DNA of 64,000 bases from the NCBI GenBank assembly GCA_036874045.1, contig CM072341.1, positions 694,501 to 758,500 on the forward strand, read 5' to 3'. Shown in pieces: positions 53,531 to 64,000 of this stretch (position 1 is the first letter of the stretch; the number at the start of each line of letters is the position of its first letter). This DNA comes from Cymodocea nodosa (taxonomy: Eukaryota; Streptophyta; Magnoliopsida; Alismatales; Cymodoceaceae). The translations under genes and the position numbers were made by a program. The notes under the pieces are model-generated. The model was given only the letters and a program-made list of their open reading frames with translations. It made no database searches and had not been told where the DNA came from.

Positions 53531-54854
53531 AAACTCCTATTATGAAGTGATCCATAAGATGATAAGGTTTTACCAAACTGTGGTATTTGATTAAATCAGT
53601 TGTTGACCTAAACAGTTCAGACATGAATGAGGGAAACCCAATAGCCTACTTTAATTAGGCATTGCACGAAAAAGAGGACTTGTGCAGTGAACAAGTCTTC
53701 TGAAATGAATGATTGGTAAAGATGTAGGTCAACTAGAAGATGCATCGAATATGCCCTAACTTGTCAACCAGGGAACCTTTGGTACATCAATCAAAATCGT
53801 GTTGGTACTTGATCATGATGATTCGGATGAAGTTGTAAGCATTCCACGGGTTAAAAGAAATTGATAGAAGTGGAAGAAGGAACACTCCTTCATTTATAAT
53901 ATATAATCTCCATGATCATGTTGGTTAAATTAAAAATCAAAGATAGGAAGAAGGCCATGAGAAGCAAAAGAAAGAAGTAGTTTCTTATCTGATTAAGTTT
54001 CCCTGAAGGAGCATGCCTTAGGAAAATCAACACCTCACACAAGTCAATCTAGCACGAATATGCATAATTAATCATAAGATGCCCTAAGTCACTGGGAATA
54101 CTTACTTTAGAATTCCAAATTAATAGACATTAGATGCTACCAGTGATGTAAGATCAAGGAAGAGTGTCTTACTGTAGTGTTCCAAACTCTCATTTATTCA
54201 TGTGGTGAATTATTCAACTAAGGCAGTATAGCTTAATCATGCTTTAGTTCAATCAATAATACAGTTTGAGGGAATTTCATGTATATCATTTAAAATGTAT
54301 GAAATTTTTGAAAAAAAATCATTGGATTTTTTGAAATATCATGTTTACCACCACCCTTATCACCTTTTAGTAGACCATAGTTAGAATCACATAATTTAAC
54401 TTTCCATCAATAAAATAACTAACAAACCCTCATTTCTTCATCTATTTTTCACTTAATATCTAAAATTAACTATGTTAAATGAAATGTGCTAGTTTTAACT
54501 CAAAACCTTATCTTTGTGGTATATAAGAAATTAAAAAAATAGTAATTCTAATTGATATTTTAGAAATTTAAGAGTATTTTCAAAATTCAGTGTATTTTAG
54601 ACGATATAAATGAAAATTTTGCATACAGTTTTCCTCTTAAATCTAGCACTTGCAAACTTTGTCTGCTAATTTCAAGCCAACCGAGTCTCTTTATTTCCCT
54701 TTTTTTCAGAAGTATTCAAAAGAAATATTGTCACGGAGTAAACAAATAAATCAAGAAGTTTCTCGCATTATCAAAAGTAAAGAACTTGAATAAGATAGGA
54801 GACTGACGGCCTAAATTAAAAGTTCCTACACGTACTCCGGTCCAGCCCGATTCA

Positions 54855-54972
54855 GCCCATTTTCTATAAATATAAAAGGTAGTATTTGTAAAGCCCAGTC
54901 CGTTTTAGCCCATGTCCTATAAATATAAAACGACAGTACCAGACGATTTATTATAAATATAAAAGGCCGTAC
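54855..54972 (+). repeat. tandem repeat carrying TATAAATATAAAA, three units
   Basis: TATAAATATAAAA stands at 54865, 54918 and 54952. The first two are preceded by AGCCCAT and all are followed by a 'ggtagtatttgt / cgacagtaccag / ggccgtacttgtc' word. It lies about 1.2 kb upstream of the CHY/RING gene. Confidence 0.7.
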
Positions 54973-55898
54973 TTGTCAGATCCACCTTTCTTAGGTGGAG
55001 TTCAAAATTGTCAATTGGACTGGACCAAACGAGGCCGATTTAGGCATGTGGGCTGGTATGCTATAATTTTAAAAAAAAAAATTAATATATTGCTTATATC
55101 AATAATATGTTAAAAATTAGACAGAATTTTTCTATTATATTTTTGATATAGAAAACGTTATATAAACATAGAAAATCAATAAAACCTATAAATTCTAAAA
55201 TCTAGTACTCTATATTAAAATTAATATACTATTGATACCAACAGTAGTCAATTTTAATACAAAATCCTAGGTTTTGTAGTTTCAGTGTCGATAAAAGAAT
55301 CGATATATTGAAATGTTTATAGTAACACTACCATGCTTTTAGTGAAATTAATTTTCAGAAATTAAGATTTCTTTTTTTAAAAAAACCAATTCAATCTTTC
55401 AACTACCAAATTTAATTTGAATTAAAATGCCCGTGTCAAACGTACTTGTGATTCTTCTTCACAATTCTGAGGCTCAACTTTTGAAATTTAAACAGTTGAA
55501 TTTGGTTGGCGAACCATTAAATTTTAATAAGGACATTAAAATACGTCCAGCACTTTAGTATTTTTTTTTTTTTGGTGATTTAGCTACGAACCCTTTTAAC
55601 ATTCACAAAATAAGAAAATAATAGTAAAAAAAGAAGAAGCTGTAAACAAAGAAGTGAGGAAAAATATAAAATTAAATCTCAATCATTTGTGTATGTCTTG
55701 AATTTTAATATTTACAATTTCCTCAAATTTTATTATACGCACCGTCAAAAATGAAAAACCTCCGTTACCAAAAAAAAGAAAAAGAAAAAATCGAGAGTGA
55801 AATGTGATACTTCTTCGGATGGTTGACACGTGGCGTCCTTTGTTTTGGCGGGATGATAGACCTGTGCTACATCCTTTTAAATGTGCCCTTTCCCCGAT

Positions 55899-55923
55899 GT
55901 CTCTCTCTCTCTCTCTCTCTCTC
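55899..55923 (+). promoter_or_regulatory. CT-run at the probable 5' leader of the CHY/RING gene
   Basis: An (CT)12 run precedes 'cccatcattagggcttggag' and an open leader with a likely untranslated first exon ending ATCTCAAG|GTATTG (about 56010). The matching acceptor would be 'ctgttccttag' at about 56107, leaving the ATG at 56129 in the second exon. The leader intron is inferred from splice words only. Confidence 0.45.
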
Positions 55924-56128
55924 CCATCATTAGGGCTTGGAGAGATCGCATCGGAAAGAACCAGAGCGCGAATTCCAGAACGACCTCTCTCTCGCTCCGT
56001 TGATCTCAAGGTATTGTTTACCGTCGTCGGAGCGAGGTTCTCATGCTTTCGATCGAGAAAGGAATTCCGATGTTGTGTTTCTGATTCCGCTGATCCTGTT
56101 CCTTAGATTCTGGACTCGATTGGGAGCA

Positions 56129-58134
56129 ATGGAAAAACTCGAACGCGAAGTGGATTTCGGGTACTCGTTTGATTTCTTTCTTTGTTTTTTTGTGTTTTGG
56201 GGCGAATTTTAGTTTTGATTCCTTTGAACTGTGGGTGTGGAAGTTGTGCTCATTACAAGAGGAGATGCAGGATTAGGGCGCCGTGCTGCGGCGACGTCTT
56301 CGGCTGCAGGCATTGCCACAACGAGGCCAAGGTCCGATCGACTACTTGATACTCTCTCTCTCTCTCTCTCTCTTCATTTTCAGTAATTCTGATGGAGTTT
56401 TTTTGGAACAGAATTCCTTGGTGGTATCTTCTGTCGATAGGCATGAAATTCCAAGGCATCAAGTGGAAAAGGTGCAAATTTCGTCTCATTGGCTCTACTT
56501 TCTTAAAGGAACCGTTTATTAAACTTCTGTATGGATTACTGTAGTATATGTTTTGTTTTAACGTTCTACCTAATCCTTGGAGTCAAATTAGATTCCCTTT
56601 TTGGCTTGATTTCATAATGAATCTCCCCGAGTTTGCGAAAGCCCAAAGTTGAACCTTAGGTTATCCAGAGGAAGTATTCCTTGGAGATGGGAGAATAGTA
56701 ATGTACTCTCCTTGCATCTAGCCAACACGAATTTCATTCACTATATGAAAAACATGTATTGGGAGCTTGGAATGGACCTAGGGAGTGACTTGCTATGATG
56801 CTGTAATAAATTGGATCGATCAATGCTCACCAACATCACAATTCAAAACATTTGGTCAAAGATGATGCACCATACTTATAATTATGTTGTAAAGTATCGT
56901 TTGATTAGGATATAACCATAAAAGGGATTGTGTTATGATGTATTTGCCTTTCAAAATGGAAAAAGGAATTTTAGATTTCTTAGTAAATGACAAAAGGGAT
57001 CACCTATAACTATGATGCTATCACCTACAACTTCTCTGACACATTTGGATATTTTCAGGTCATTTGTTCCTTGTGTGACCATGAACAAGATGTAAGTTCT
57101 ATCCAGAAGATCCTCATTTATTTTCTTAAACTGTCAGCTATTTTTGCTGAAGCCTGTGATTGTACACTTGATTGGAGCAAATTGATTATTTTATTTTATT
57201 TTCTCTTTTAGGTACAACAAAATTGTGAAAATTGTGGGGGCTGCATGGGAAAATATTTTTGTGAAGATTGCAAATTTTTTGACGATGATGTAAGTCTTTG
57301 AGCTGTTTCTTTTACATTTAACTCATTGGCTTATCTTATGGGAACTTAAACTGAATTTCAAGTCATATACATCCGTAACACTTTGAAACTGCATTTTTCA
57401 GGTTGTGAAAAATCAATACCATTGCAAAGGATGTGGAATCTGCAGGTAGGAACACACACACACATTGTATTTTAGGTATAGAAGAAGACTCTTTGGTGAT
57501 TGTTTTTTTTTATCGATAATTTTAGATATAAGCTATTTTGGAACCTTGATAAAAACATTTATTATAAGAGATTGATGAAAATGATGGGGTTTTGGGGCAA
57601 GATTGATTGTAGGACGGTCCTAGGGAACCCTATAGCCCTAAGGAACCACATCCATCAAACCCCTTTTATAGCTCAAATTAAGGGCATAGAGAGGATTGTA
57701 TAAAGGAGAACTATCTGGTGGGGATGTTGCCCCTGTCTTATAGCTTATGTGGGCCATGATGGTGTTGGTGTTGTGGAATGATTCTTCCCCTAAAGATGTA
57801 TTTTCATTAATATTGTGCTAATGGCACTAGTGTCATGGAATGGTTTTTCCACTAAAGATGATCATGGGGTATGGGAATGTGGCTCCCCAGTGAGTGCCTT
57901 AATAGGGAATGCCGATATATGAGTTAGAGGGTAAGAGGAGCAGGGGCATAGAGTTCCCCTGGGGTATGTGTTATTTTTCGCCTTAAGAAGGCATTCAGAT
58001 GTAGGGTTGGGGAATGTGTTATTAGTGAGGGGAGTTGTGGTTCCCCAGTGAGTGACTTAATATTCCCATCCCTAATGAGTAACTTCATAGGGGAAGAGAG
58101 TTGCGGTTCTTTTTCCCCTGAGGATGGGTTATTT

Positions 58135-58202
<68 letters not shown>

Positions 58203-59091
58203 CATTAAAATGTAGCATATATATATCCTTTTTAAAATTTAGCACATAGCATATTTCCCTGTTATATTCTCCTATTATTTTATTTTAGTACTACGAATCT
58301 TCTTATGGATGGAACTTCTTATACTCTTATACAGAATTGGAGGTGCAGAGAATTTTTTCCACTGTCATCAGTGTGGTGAGAGCTTGCAATCTTAATTCAT
58401 CTTTTCTACAACCTTGTTTTTGTGGATGTGATACATATTTATTAGTTATTTGTATTCAAATTCATGAACAGGGTGTTGTTATAGCAAAGAGCAAAAGAAG
58501 TCACATCGATGTGTAGAGAGAGCAATGCACCAGAATTGCCCTGTTTGTTTTGAAGTAAGAAATGTTACGCTATTTGACAAGCCCACTTATAAGAATATCT
58601 GAAACACTTGACTTAGCATTCTCTGTCTTTACATCAGTACCTCTTCGATTCCATGAAAGATATGTGTGTGTTGCTGTGTGGGCACACGATCCATCTGGCT
58701 TGTCTGAAAGAGTTGGAGAAGCATTTCAAGTAAGTGAATAGGATGGCTGACAACCTTATATTTTTAAATATTTTTGTGTATAGCCTTCCATTGGATTTTT
58801 TGATTAGTGACAGTAATGACTTGTCTCACATTTTGAAGATTCTCATTGACGAATTTATATAATGTTTTATGCAGGTATGCTTGCCCTCTTTGCTTGAAGT
58901 CAATCTGTGACATGTCTAGAGCGTGGCAAAATCTTGATCGGGAAGTTGCTGCTACGCCCATGCCTGAATTATATAGGAACAAGATGGTTTGGATCCTCTG
59001 CAATGACTGCAGCAGGAAATCCGAAGTTCCTTTCCATATTATCGCACACAAATGCCTATCCTGCAACTCATACAACACCCAACTGACGTGA
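56129..59091 (+). CDS. CHY zinc-finger and RING-H2 E3 ubiquitin ligase (CHYR1/RZPF34 type)
   Basis: Exons 56129-56160, 56244-56331, 56412-56471, 57059-57091, 57212-57289, 57402-57445, 58335-58375, 58472-58554, 58638-58729 and 58875-59091 join in phase to 255 residues. The CHY finger starts at [16 protein letters not shown] (about 11-26) and continues through [25 protein letters not shown] and [15 protein letters not shown]. Next come the CTCHY block ([20 protein letters not shown]) and a RING-H2 with ligands C148, C151, C167, H169, H172, C175, C187, C190. The zinc ribbon is MVWILCNDC...[11 protein letters not shown]. Known relatives act in stomatal and abscisic-acid/drought signalling (Arabidopsis CHYR1), rice OsRZFP34 in heat and stomata. 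The N-terminus is shorter than the roughly 290 residues I recall for CHYR1. Exon 2 uses an AAG acceptor (gtgtggaag|TTGTGC) just upstream of the CHY motif; it is the only one that keeps frame and motif. Confidence 0.9.
57560..58200. repeat. repeat-rich insertion in intron 6 of the CHY/RING gene, ending in (TA)n
   Basis: Internally repeated phrases occur: 'ttccccagtgagtgacttaat' (58031) against 'ctccccagtgagtgccttaat' (57883), and 'tgtcatggaatggtttttcc' (57831) against 'tgttgtggaatgattcttcc' (57769), each followed by '..ctaaagatg'. The block is GC-richer than the surrounding intron and ends against about 62 bases of pure TA (58138-58199). It looks like an inserted minisatellite-like or transposon sequence. 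Confidence 0.55.
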
Positions 59092-59099
59092 GATGCTCC

Positions 59100-60470
59100 T
59101 ACAAGCCGGACTAGGAATTCATAAAATAAGGCAGCAACGGTTATTTAAGGTCAGCGTGTCACATGAAAATGTTACATGGACGTGTTGCCTTAGTCATACT
59201 GCAGAAGTAATGAAGCACTTGCCGACCAGTGCATTTGAAAGCCCTTGGAGCTCATTCTGTACCAGTTCAATTTCTGAAGCCATTTTGTGAAGCATGGCGT
59301 TGGATCATAAAATGATCCGTCTAAGAAAAAGTACGTGTGGCTAGGAGAACTTGAACGAACAAGCCCCAACTAGGAAATAAAAAGTTAGGCTGGTAGGACA
59401 GATTGAGATAAATCTTGGTACAGAGATAACAAAGACGAATAAACAGAAAGCTTGTTAGATGCTAGCATGTCTCAACTAGCAGAAGCGTTCAAACAATGGA
59501 GCTGATGCTAGCTATCACTGAAGCGAAGCAACTGGTGGAATCCAGAGCTTCAATTACAGTAGACCTTCTTAGCAGATGATTTTTATGTTGGTATTAATAG
59601 TTCCACATCAATATCGATGTGGTTGAATCTAGGTTTTATGACATTGCATTTTATTCTCTTATTATTAATTAACCTTGACATGAATTTTAATATGATATTA
59701 AAAAATTTGATTCGGGCAAGTTGTTTGTAAAACATTTATAAGCCTAAAAGAGGGTCTTACAAGTGTATGCAGTTAAACATTAGCTTTAAAATATTGTATT
59801 TTATTCTTTTACTCTATTAATTTTGAGATGGATTTTAATATTTTATTATAGATATGAAATTATCTTAGGCAAAAGTGGAATCTTATGATCCCCATGGGAA
59901 GGCATGGATATCAAAGATGGAGAATGTTCTCTATAAATCGATTGAAAACCACACCTCATCCAAAGGGGGTATGCTGACTTCCATCAGAATTGTTTTATTT
60001 GTGGAAGGTGGAGGGCGTTCATGGACATGTTCGCAAGGACAGAACATGGATTTAAGATTTAAGGTTCAAAATTTGACATGAAAATATAAAGATAATGAAT
60101 TGGTTGAAACTGAGTAGCCAGTGATAAAGGTATGATAGTTACAGTAAAAGTAAGATAATGAAGCTGGTCGTCTACTCTACTATGTGATAGAAAAGGGCGT
60201 TGGTTTAAAAAGGAAAATAGGGGCTACCAGCCATTAAGGTGCATTAAATCCATTGTGATGGAAAGTAGCAGAAACCACAACAAATCGAAAAGGTAGGAAA
60301 ATGCCTGAAAGTTATGAAATAGGATGAAAATTAGTTTTTAGATAAACGCCAGAAATTCAAGTGAAATGAAATTCATCTTGGCTTTAACAAACATGGGCAT
60401 ATTTCCTTGTGGCACCGTTAGAACACATCCCAAGTAGCATCCTAATTTTTATAGATAAATGCATGGGAAT
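59100..60470. other. intergenic, no gene recognised
   Basis: The first part is the CHY/RING 3' untranslated region. It is followed by AT-rich DNA with an R1 copy at 59600-59860. Confidence 0.45.
59600..59860 (+). repeat. dispersed repeat R1, degenerate copy
   Basis: 'cacatcaatatcgatgtggt', 'attctcttattattaattaa', 'ccttgacatgaattttaata' and 'gggcaagttgtttgtaaaac' are followed by 'aagcctaaaagagggtctta' and a second 'attcttttactctattaatt' with 'ttgagatggattttaatatt'. Confidence 0.5.
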
Positions 60471-60479
60471 GATGGTCAC

Positions 60480-61620
60480 TGCACAAATTTAATTTTATTC
60501 TTATACCGGTAATTATATCATTTAAATAAAAATTTTATCGTATAAGTACTTTCTTTTCAAAAACCATTGCAATAGGTCATATGCTTCTTTTATATTAATG
60601 AAAATCATATGGAGGCTTTTTTTTTTCTTTCTTAATTTTAAAATTTTCTATTAATTTTTTAAATAAATAAATATCTTTCACTGTTAATTTGAACTGACGT
60701 AAACTTAATTTAATTTTTTGCAATTATATTTATTGTTCAATTATCATTTCTGGTAATTTTGTAGTATGACTTGTTAACTTGATACTACGATAATTATTAC
60801 AATTTTATGTGTCTCCCTTATTTTTAAATATATGATATTAAAGAGTTGTTTTTCTATTCATTTGACATTTTCTTTGTCTTTAAAGTTATATTAAAAAGCT
60901 TAGTTAACCGCTTAATCCTCACTTTACCTATACACAACCACACTTTAACGGGGATATCGTTTAATTCAATAGTTTTTCACATTTAAATTTTTTTAATAGT
61001 TTCTTTTATCTCTAAACTATTAATTCCTTTCAAATAACTGTAGTTCATGTTCTTTATATTGCTGTTCAAATTTTATGAGTAAGAATTTTTTAGTATAGGT
61101 TCATCGTAAGGTTTACTAAAACATTTACATCACCAATTTTTTTATTTCATTTTCCTTTAATAAAACTTTACCATCTTCATCCTTAATATAAGTTACTCGA
61201 GTCAAATCTCTAGCTTTCTTTTTTCTAAGCTTAGCCAATTTATGTATTTTATTTTCTCCTTGTGTTGTGTTTAAACTATCATATAATTCTTTATAAATCT
61301 AATTTTTGTCTTCATTAACAATTTTCTTAACATTTCTTTTTGTTAACTTATATTTCACTAAATCTTCTTCATCTCTACATTTATGATGGGTTATTCTTCT
61401 ATTACCTTTTAAACATTTTCATTGCATCACTAGCTTTTTTTTACCTATAGAAGATACATCACAAGACTCTCTAAAATTTTCCTTTAGTAATTTTTCTAAT
61501 TCAAGAAGTCACCTCATCTCAAAGTTTATTTGTTTCTTTATCCAACTCTCATATTCCTTCCTTTAAGAGTTAACTTTAAATATCATTTTCTTATTTTTCT
61601 CTCTGCTTGTGGGCATGAAT
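60480..61620 (-). mobile_element. decayed LINE (non-LTR retrotransposon), reverse-transcriptase region
   Basis: Reading the minus strand across frame shifts and stops gives the characteristic plant LINE order. First come ELYDSLNTTQGENKIHKLAK and RKKKARDLTRVTYIKDEDGK (about 61100-61300), then NDIPVKVWLCIGKVRIKRLT (about 60900-60960). A weak version of the GD.QNC.NYR.IKL.SHT.KL block follows (about 60690-60800), and near 60550-60610 MIFINIKEAYDLLQWFLKRK corresponds to the F.D..KAYD catalytic segment. The first catalytic Asp of that motif is Asn here. Every frame is interrupted, so it is dead. The 5' part and the YADD region are not seen. Confidence 0.75.
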
Positions 61621-62080
61621 CCATTTGGGTTGGACTATTCCTACCGTGGCCCATTGCCATGAGCCTATTGGAGTAGACATCTCAACAGCCTACACTATAG
61701 GCCTAGTGTCTAAGTGGCAACTAGGCAGTCAACAAGCAGAGTGGACAAGTGGCATGCTACACGCAGCAACTGGGCTGGCACTGGGCAAGTAGGTTTGTTG
61801 GGAGTGGACTAGATGAACAGATTGTAGAAATAGAATGGGCCTGTTAGGAGTTGAGTTGGGCCCATTCTATAATTTTATTAAAGATATGAAATAAAAACAA
61901 AAAATAAAAAATAAAGATATGAAATATGTATTGTATTGATTAATGGAAATAATGAAAATGAAGTTACAATAAAAGTTACGTTACAAAAGATTTTAAAGAA
62001 ATTACATTGAAATTTACAAAGTTACATGATTACATTTAAATTTATATTTTCATGTTTGTGAAATTATCCTCATGTTGGTC
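61620..62080. other. spacer between two transposon relics, no gene recognised
   Basis: GC-richer at 61620-61870, with GGCCCA/TGGGCC words ('gtggcccattgccatg', 'gttgggcccattctat'), then AT-rich. It may include the ends of either element; none could be fixed. Confidence 0.35.
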
Positions 62081-62089
62081 TTGAGTGTG

Positions 62090-63860
62090 AAGTTGAATAA
62101 TTTCTTAATCTTTGACATACATTAATACTTCAAAAATATTATCTTTTAACCTAGATCTTATTTCATCTAAAATATTTCTATTAATACTAAAAAATCTACT
62201 CACAAGCTACAAAAGATGCTAGAATAGTGAATAAATCTTTAGTTATTAAAGATAAAAGAGAAAATATCATAATTTATTTTCTCTACTAATTAATTATATT
62301 AAAATTGTCAGCATATTCATTCCATAAATATTGATGATTAGTTTAATTAAAAGTAATTAATTTTTGTTTACTAATTAAAGTGGAAGATGATGCATAATTA
62401 TCTTCTTCAATCTTCTATTGCTTTGTAAGATGCTATCATTGATGATGATGATGGTATATTAAGGTATAAAACTTATGTTATTCTTATTTGATTTCCATAT
62501 TTCATGGAATATAAATCAAATTTTTATTTAAATTAGCCTCTACCATAAAGGGAGTTAAGCTCATTTGTACCCTTAAACATTTTTGTATCTTATCAATTAA
62601 TTTATTAACTAATTTTAATTTCCACCTTAGATTTAAACAAGAACATAATCCATATAATAAAGGAATATCATGCCAATATTTTAAATATTTTTCTTTCATT
62701 TTTTCTATAATTGGTGTAAAAGATCCTTGTTGTATTAAAAATTGATGTAATTTGATATAAATGATGTGATGCATAAATAGAAGTTGAATAATATAATTTA
62801 GATAATTTTACTATTACATCATAAAATGGTTTTAAAAATTTAACAAAATAATTAATCATTTAGAAGTCATTATCATTTAATCATTTACATTATGAATATA
62901 AAAAATTTAATCCATGGGGAACATCAAGTGTAAATTTTTTATAAAGTAAATTAAATGAATTACACATATAATCAAACTCTTCTTGTCTTTTATTAGAAAT
63001 TGTAATATAAGACAATGTTAATCTAATATTTTCTACATAATCTTTAATTTCTATGATACCAACTTAAATTATAAGATTAATTTTGTGATACATACATTTT
63101 TGATGAAATAAATCAAAACTATCTAGTAGATTTAGTCTACTTTTAAACATAGGAATTGTTATAGTATATTTAAAGTATTATCAAAAGAAATACTAATTAC
63201 TTTATTTTTAATATAAAATAAATCAAATATTTTCATAAATTTGAAAAAATATTTTAGTAGCATGAGGATAAACAATCTTCCTAAATTTTATTAATCTTTT
63301 TTACAAAGTCTAATTAGTATTAATAAAATGTGAAATAATAGTAATATATTCAACTTTTGTTCTACCCTCTCAAATATTCCATATATAAGTAATGCAAGTA
63401 TTTATTGAACTTATAATAATAATAAGTTTTTTTTTAAATTATATTAAATTGATCAATAATATATTGTTTAGTTGTATTCTTACATATATGATTATATTGT
63501 GGACAATATGCTTCTCTAATATATTCATCAAAATGTGGATTATTACTAAAGTTAAATGGTAAATTATTAACAGCAACAAATTTAGCATAAAATTTCCTAA
63601 CCTCTTTAGAATCATAATGCCAAGAAAAAATGCTACCCTCAAGAGTGAAATTAACTTGAGTTTATATATTTTTATTTTTTGCTTATTTTTCTAATCTAAG
63701 TTCATAATTAACTAAATGTCTATTTAAATGACCAGTACCACCTTAATTTTTACAAGAAAAATGGACATTGCTGATGTTACAGACTCCATAGTGTTAGGTA
63801 GTTTGCTTCCCGACCAAGAAGTGTCTTCTTCAACAGAAAGGCCGCCATCTTGATTAGTTG
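62090..63860 (-). mobile_element. decayed hAT transposase gene (ricesleeper/BED-finger type)
   Basis: On the minus strand the family order can be followed across stops and shifts. An N-terminal acidic segment (63790-63860) leads to a BED-finger half with GGTGHLNRHLVNYE (about 63690-63745). Next is WHYDSKEVRKFYAKFVAVNN then LPFNFSNNPHFDEYIREAYC (63500-63620). FVKFLKPFYDVIVKLSKLYY and MKEKYLKYWHDIPLLYGLCS lie at 62660-62850. Near 62120-62200 is the C-terminal dimerisation piece FSINRNILDEIRSRLKDNIF followed by EVLMYVKD, matching the usual R.LD.YRS.L......ALICT.DW. The second BED cysteine pair is damaged and stops are frequent, so it is a pseudogene. Terminal inverted repeats were not identified; the 5' end may lie beyond the window. 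Confidence 0.8.
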
Positions 63861-63911
63861 TGGGGGAAAGTCAAGTATACGTCAAGTCCCCTACTTATTA
63901 TCTATCATTGG

Positions 63912-63948
63912 TCGAAGAAGAAGAAGAAGAAGAAGAAGAAGAAGAAAA
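63912..63948. repeat. microsatellite (GAA)n
   Basis: A run of about twelve GAA units (CTT on the minus strand), just upstream of the hAT relic start. Confidence 0.9.
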
Positions 63949-64000
63949 AGGTTCCCCCAAGGTCAGAACAAGAGAAGAGCTGTAGCTACTAAGTTCTGAA

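Larger units (their letters stand above)
50270..54830. other. intergenic, no gene recognised
   Basis: Contains (AAT)n at 50603-50637, a 74-bp tandem duplication, R1 words near 51.9 kb, a poly-C run and a compound TC/AC microsatellite. Frames here are short and without domains. About 54250-54640 is AT-rich with no structure I can name. Confidence 0.5.

Overview
This window is nuclear DNA of a flowering plant. Seven protein-coding genes can be reconstructed; six have plant-type GT-AG introns (one GC-AG) and one is intronless. They sit in AT-rich intergenic DNA full of microsatellites and decayed transposons. Class-P alcohol dehydrogenase, WAT1, a C2H2 repressor with an EAR motif and a CHY/RING ligase are all land-plant types. 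GC-rich third positions in parts of WAT1 and of the zinc-finger gene lean towards a monocot, but I cannot name the species.

Layout: 1-4.9 kb, repeats, a small GC island and a MITE. 4.9-9.1 kb (minus), a secreted pectate lyase of seven exons with a TATA box near 9268. 9.3-16.5 kb, gene-poor, with a long-inverted-repeat element (12.1-13.2 kb) and two further copies of the MITE family. 16.9-20.6 kb (plus), alcohol dehydrogenase, ten exons. 22.2-24.3 kb (minus), a small plastid-targeted membrane protein, four exons. 25.6-32.2 kb (plus), a 12-exon gene resembling ASAP1/NSE6 of the SMC5/6 complex, with an Au-type SINE fossil in an intron. 32.2-41.2 kb, no recognised gene, transposon scraps and tandem repeats. 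41.3-44.8 kb (plus), WAT1. 48.2-49.1 kb (minus), an intronless two-finger C2H2 repressor. 56.1-59.1 kb (plus), a CHY-zinc-finger/RING ubiquitin ligase of ten exons. 60.5-64 kb (minus), a decayed LINE followed by a decayed hAT transposase.

The genes do not form a pathway; they are ordinary unlinked plant genes. WAT1 and pectate lyase both relate to cell walls, and ADH, the C2H2 repressor and the CHY/RING protein are families often tied to stress, but I see no evidence that their adjacency is functional. The exon coordinates were built by eye from splice sites, and in every model the reading phase closes exactly. I found no convincing undescribed system. The most useful observations are the repeat families, the GC-AG intron in ADH, and the recovery of a remote signal-peptide exon for the pectate lyase.
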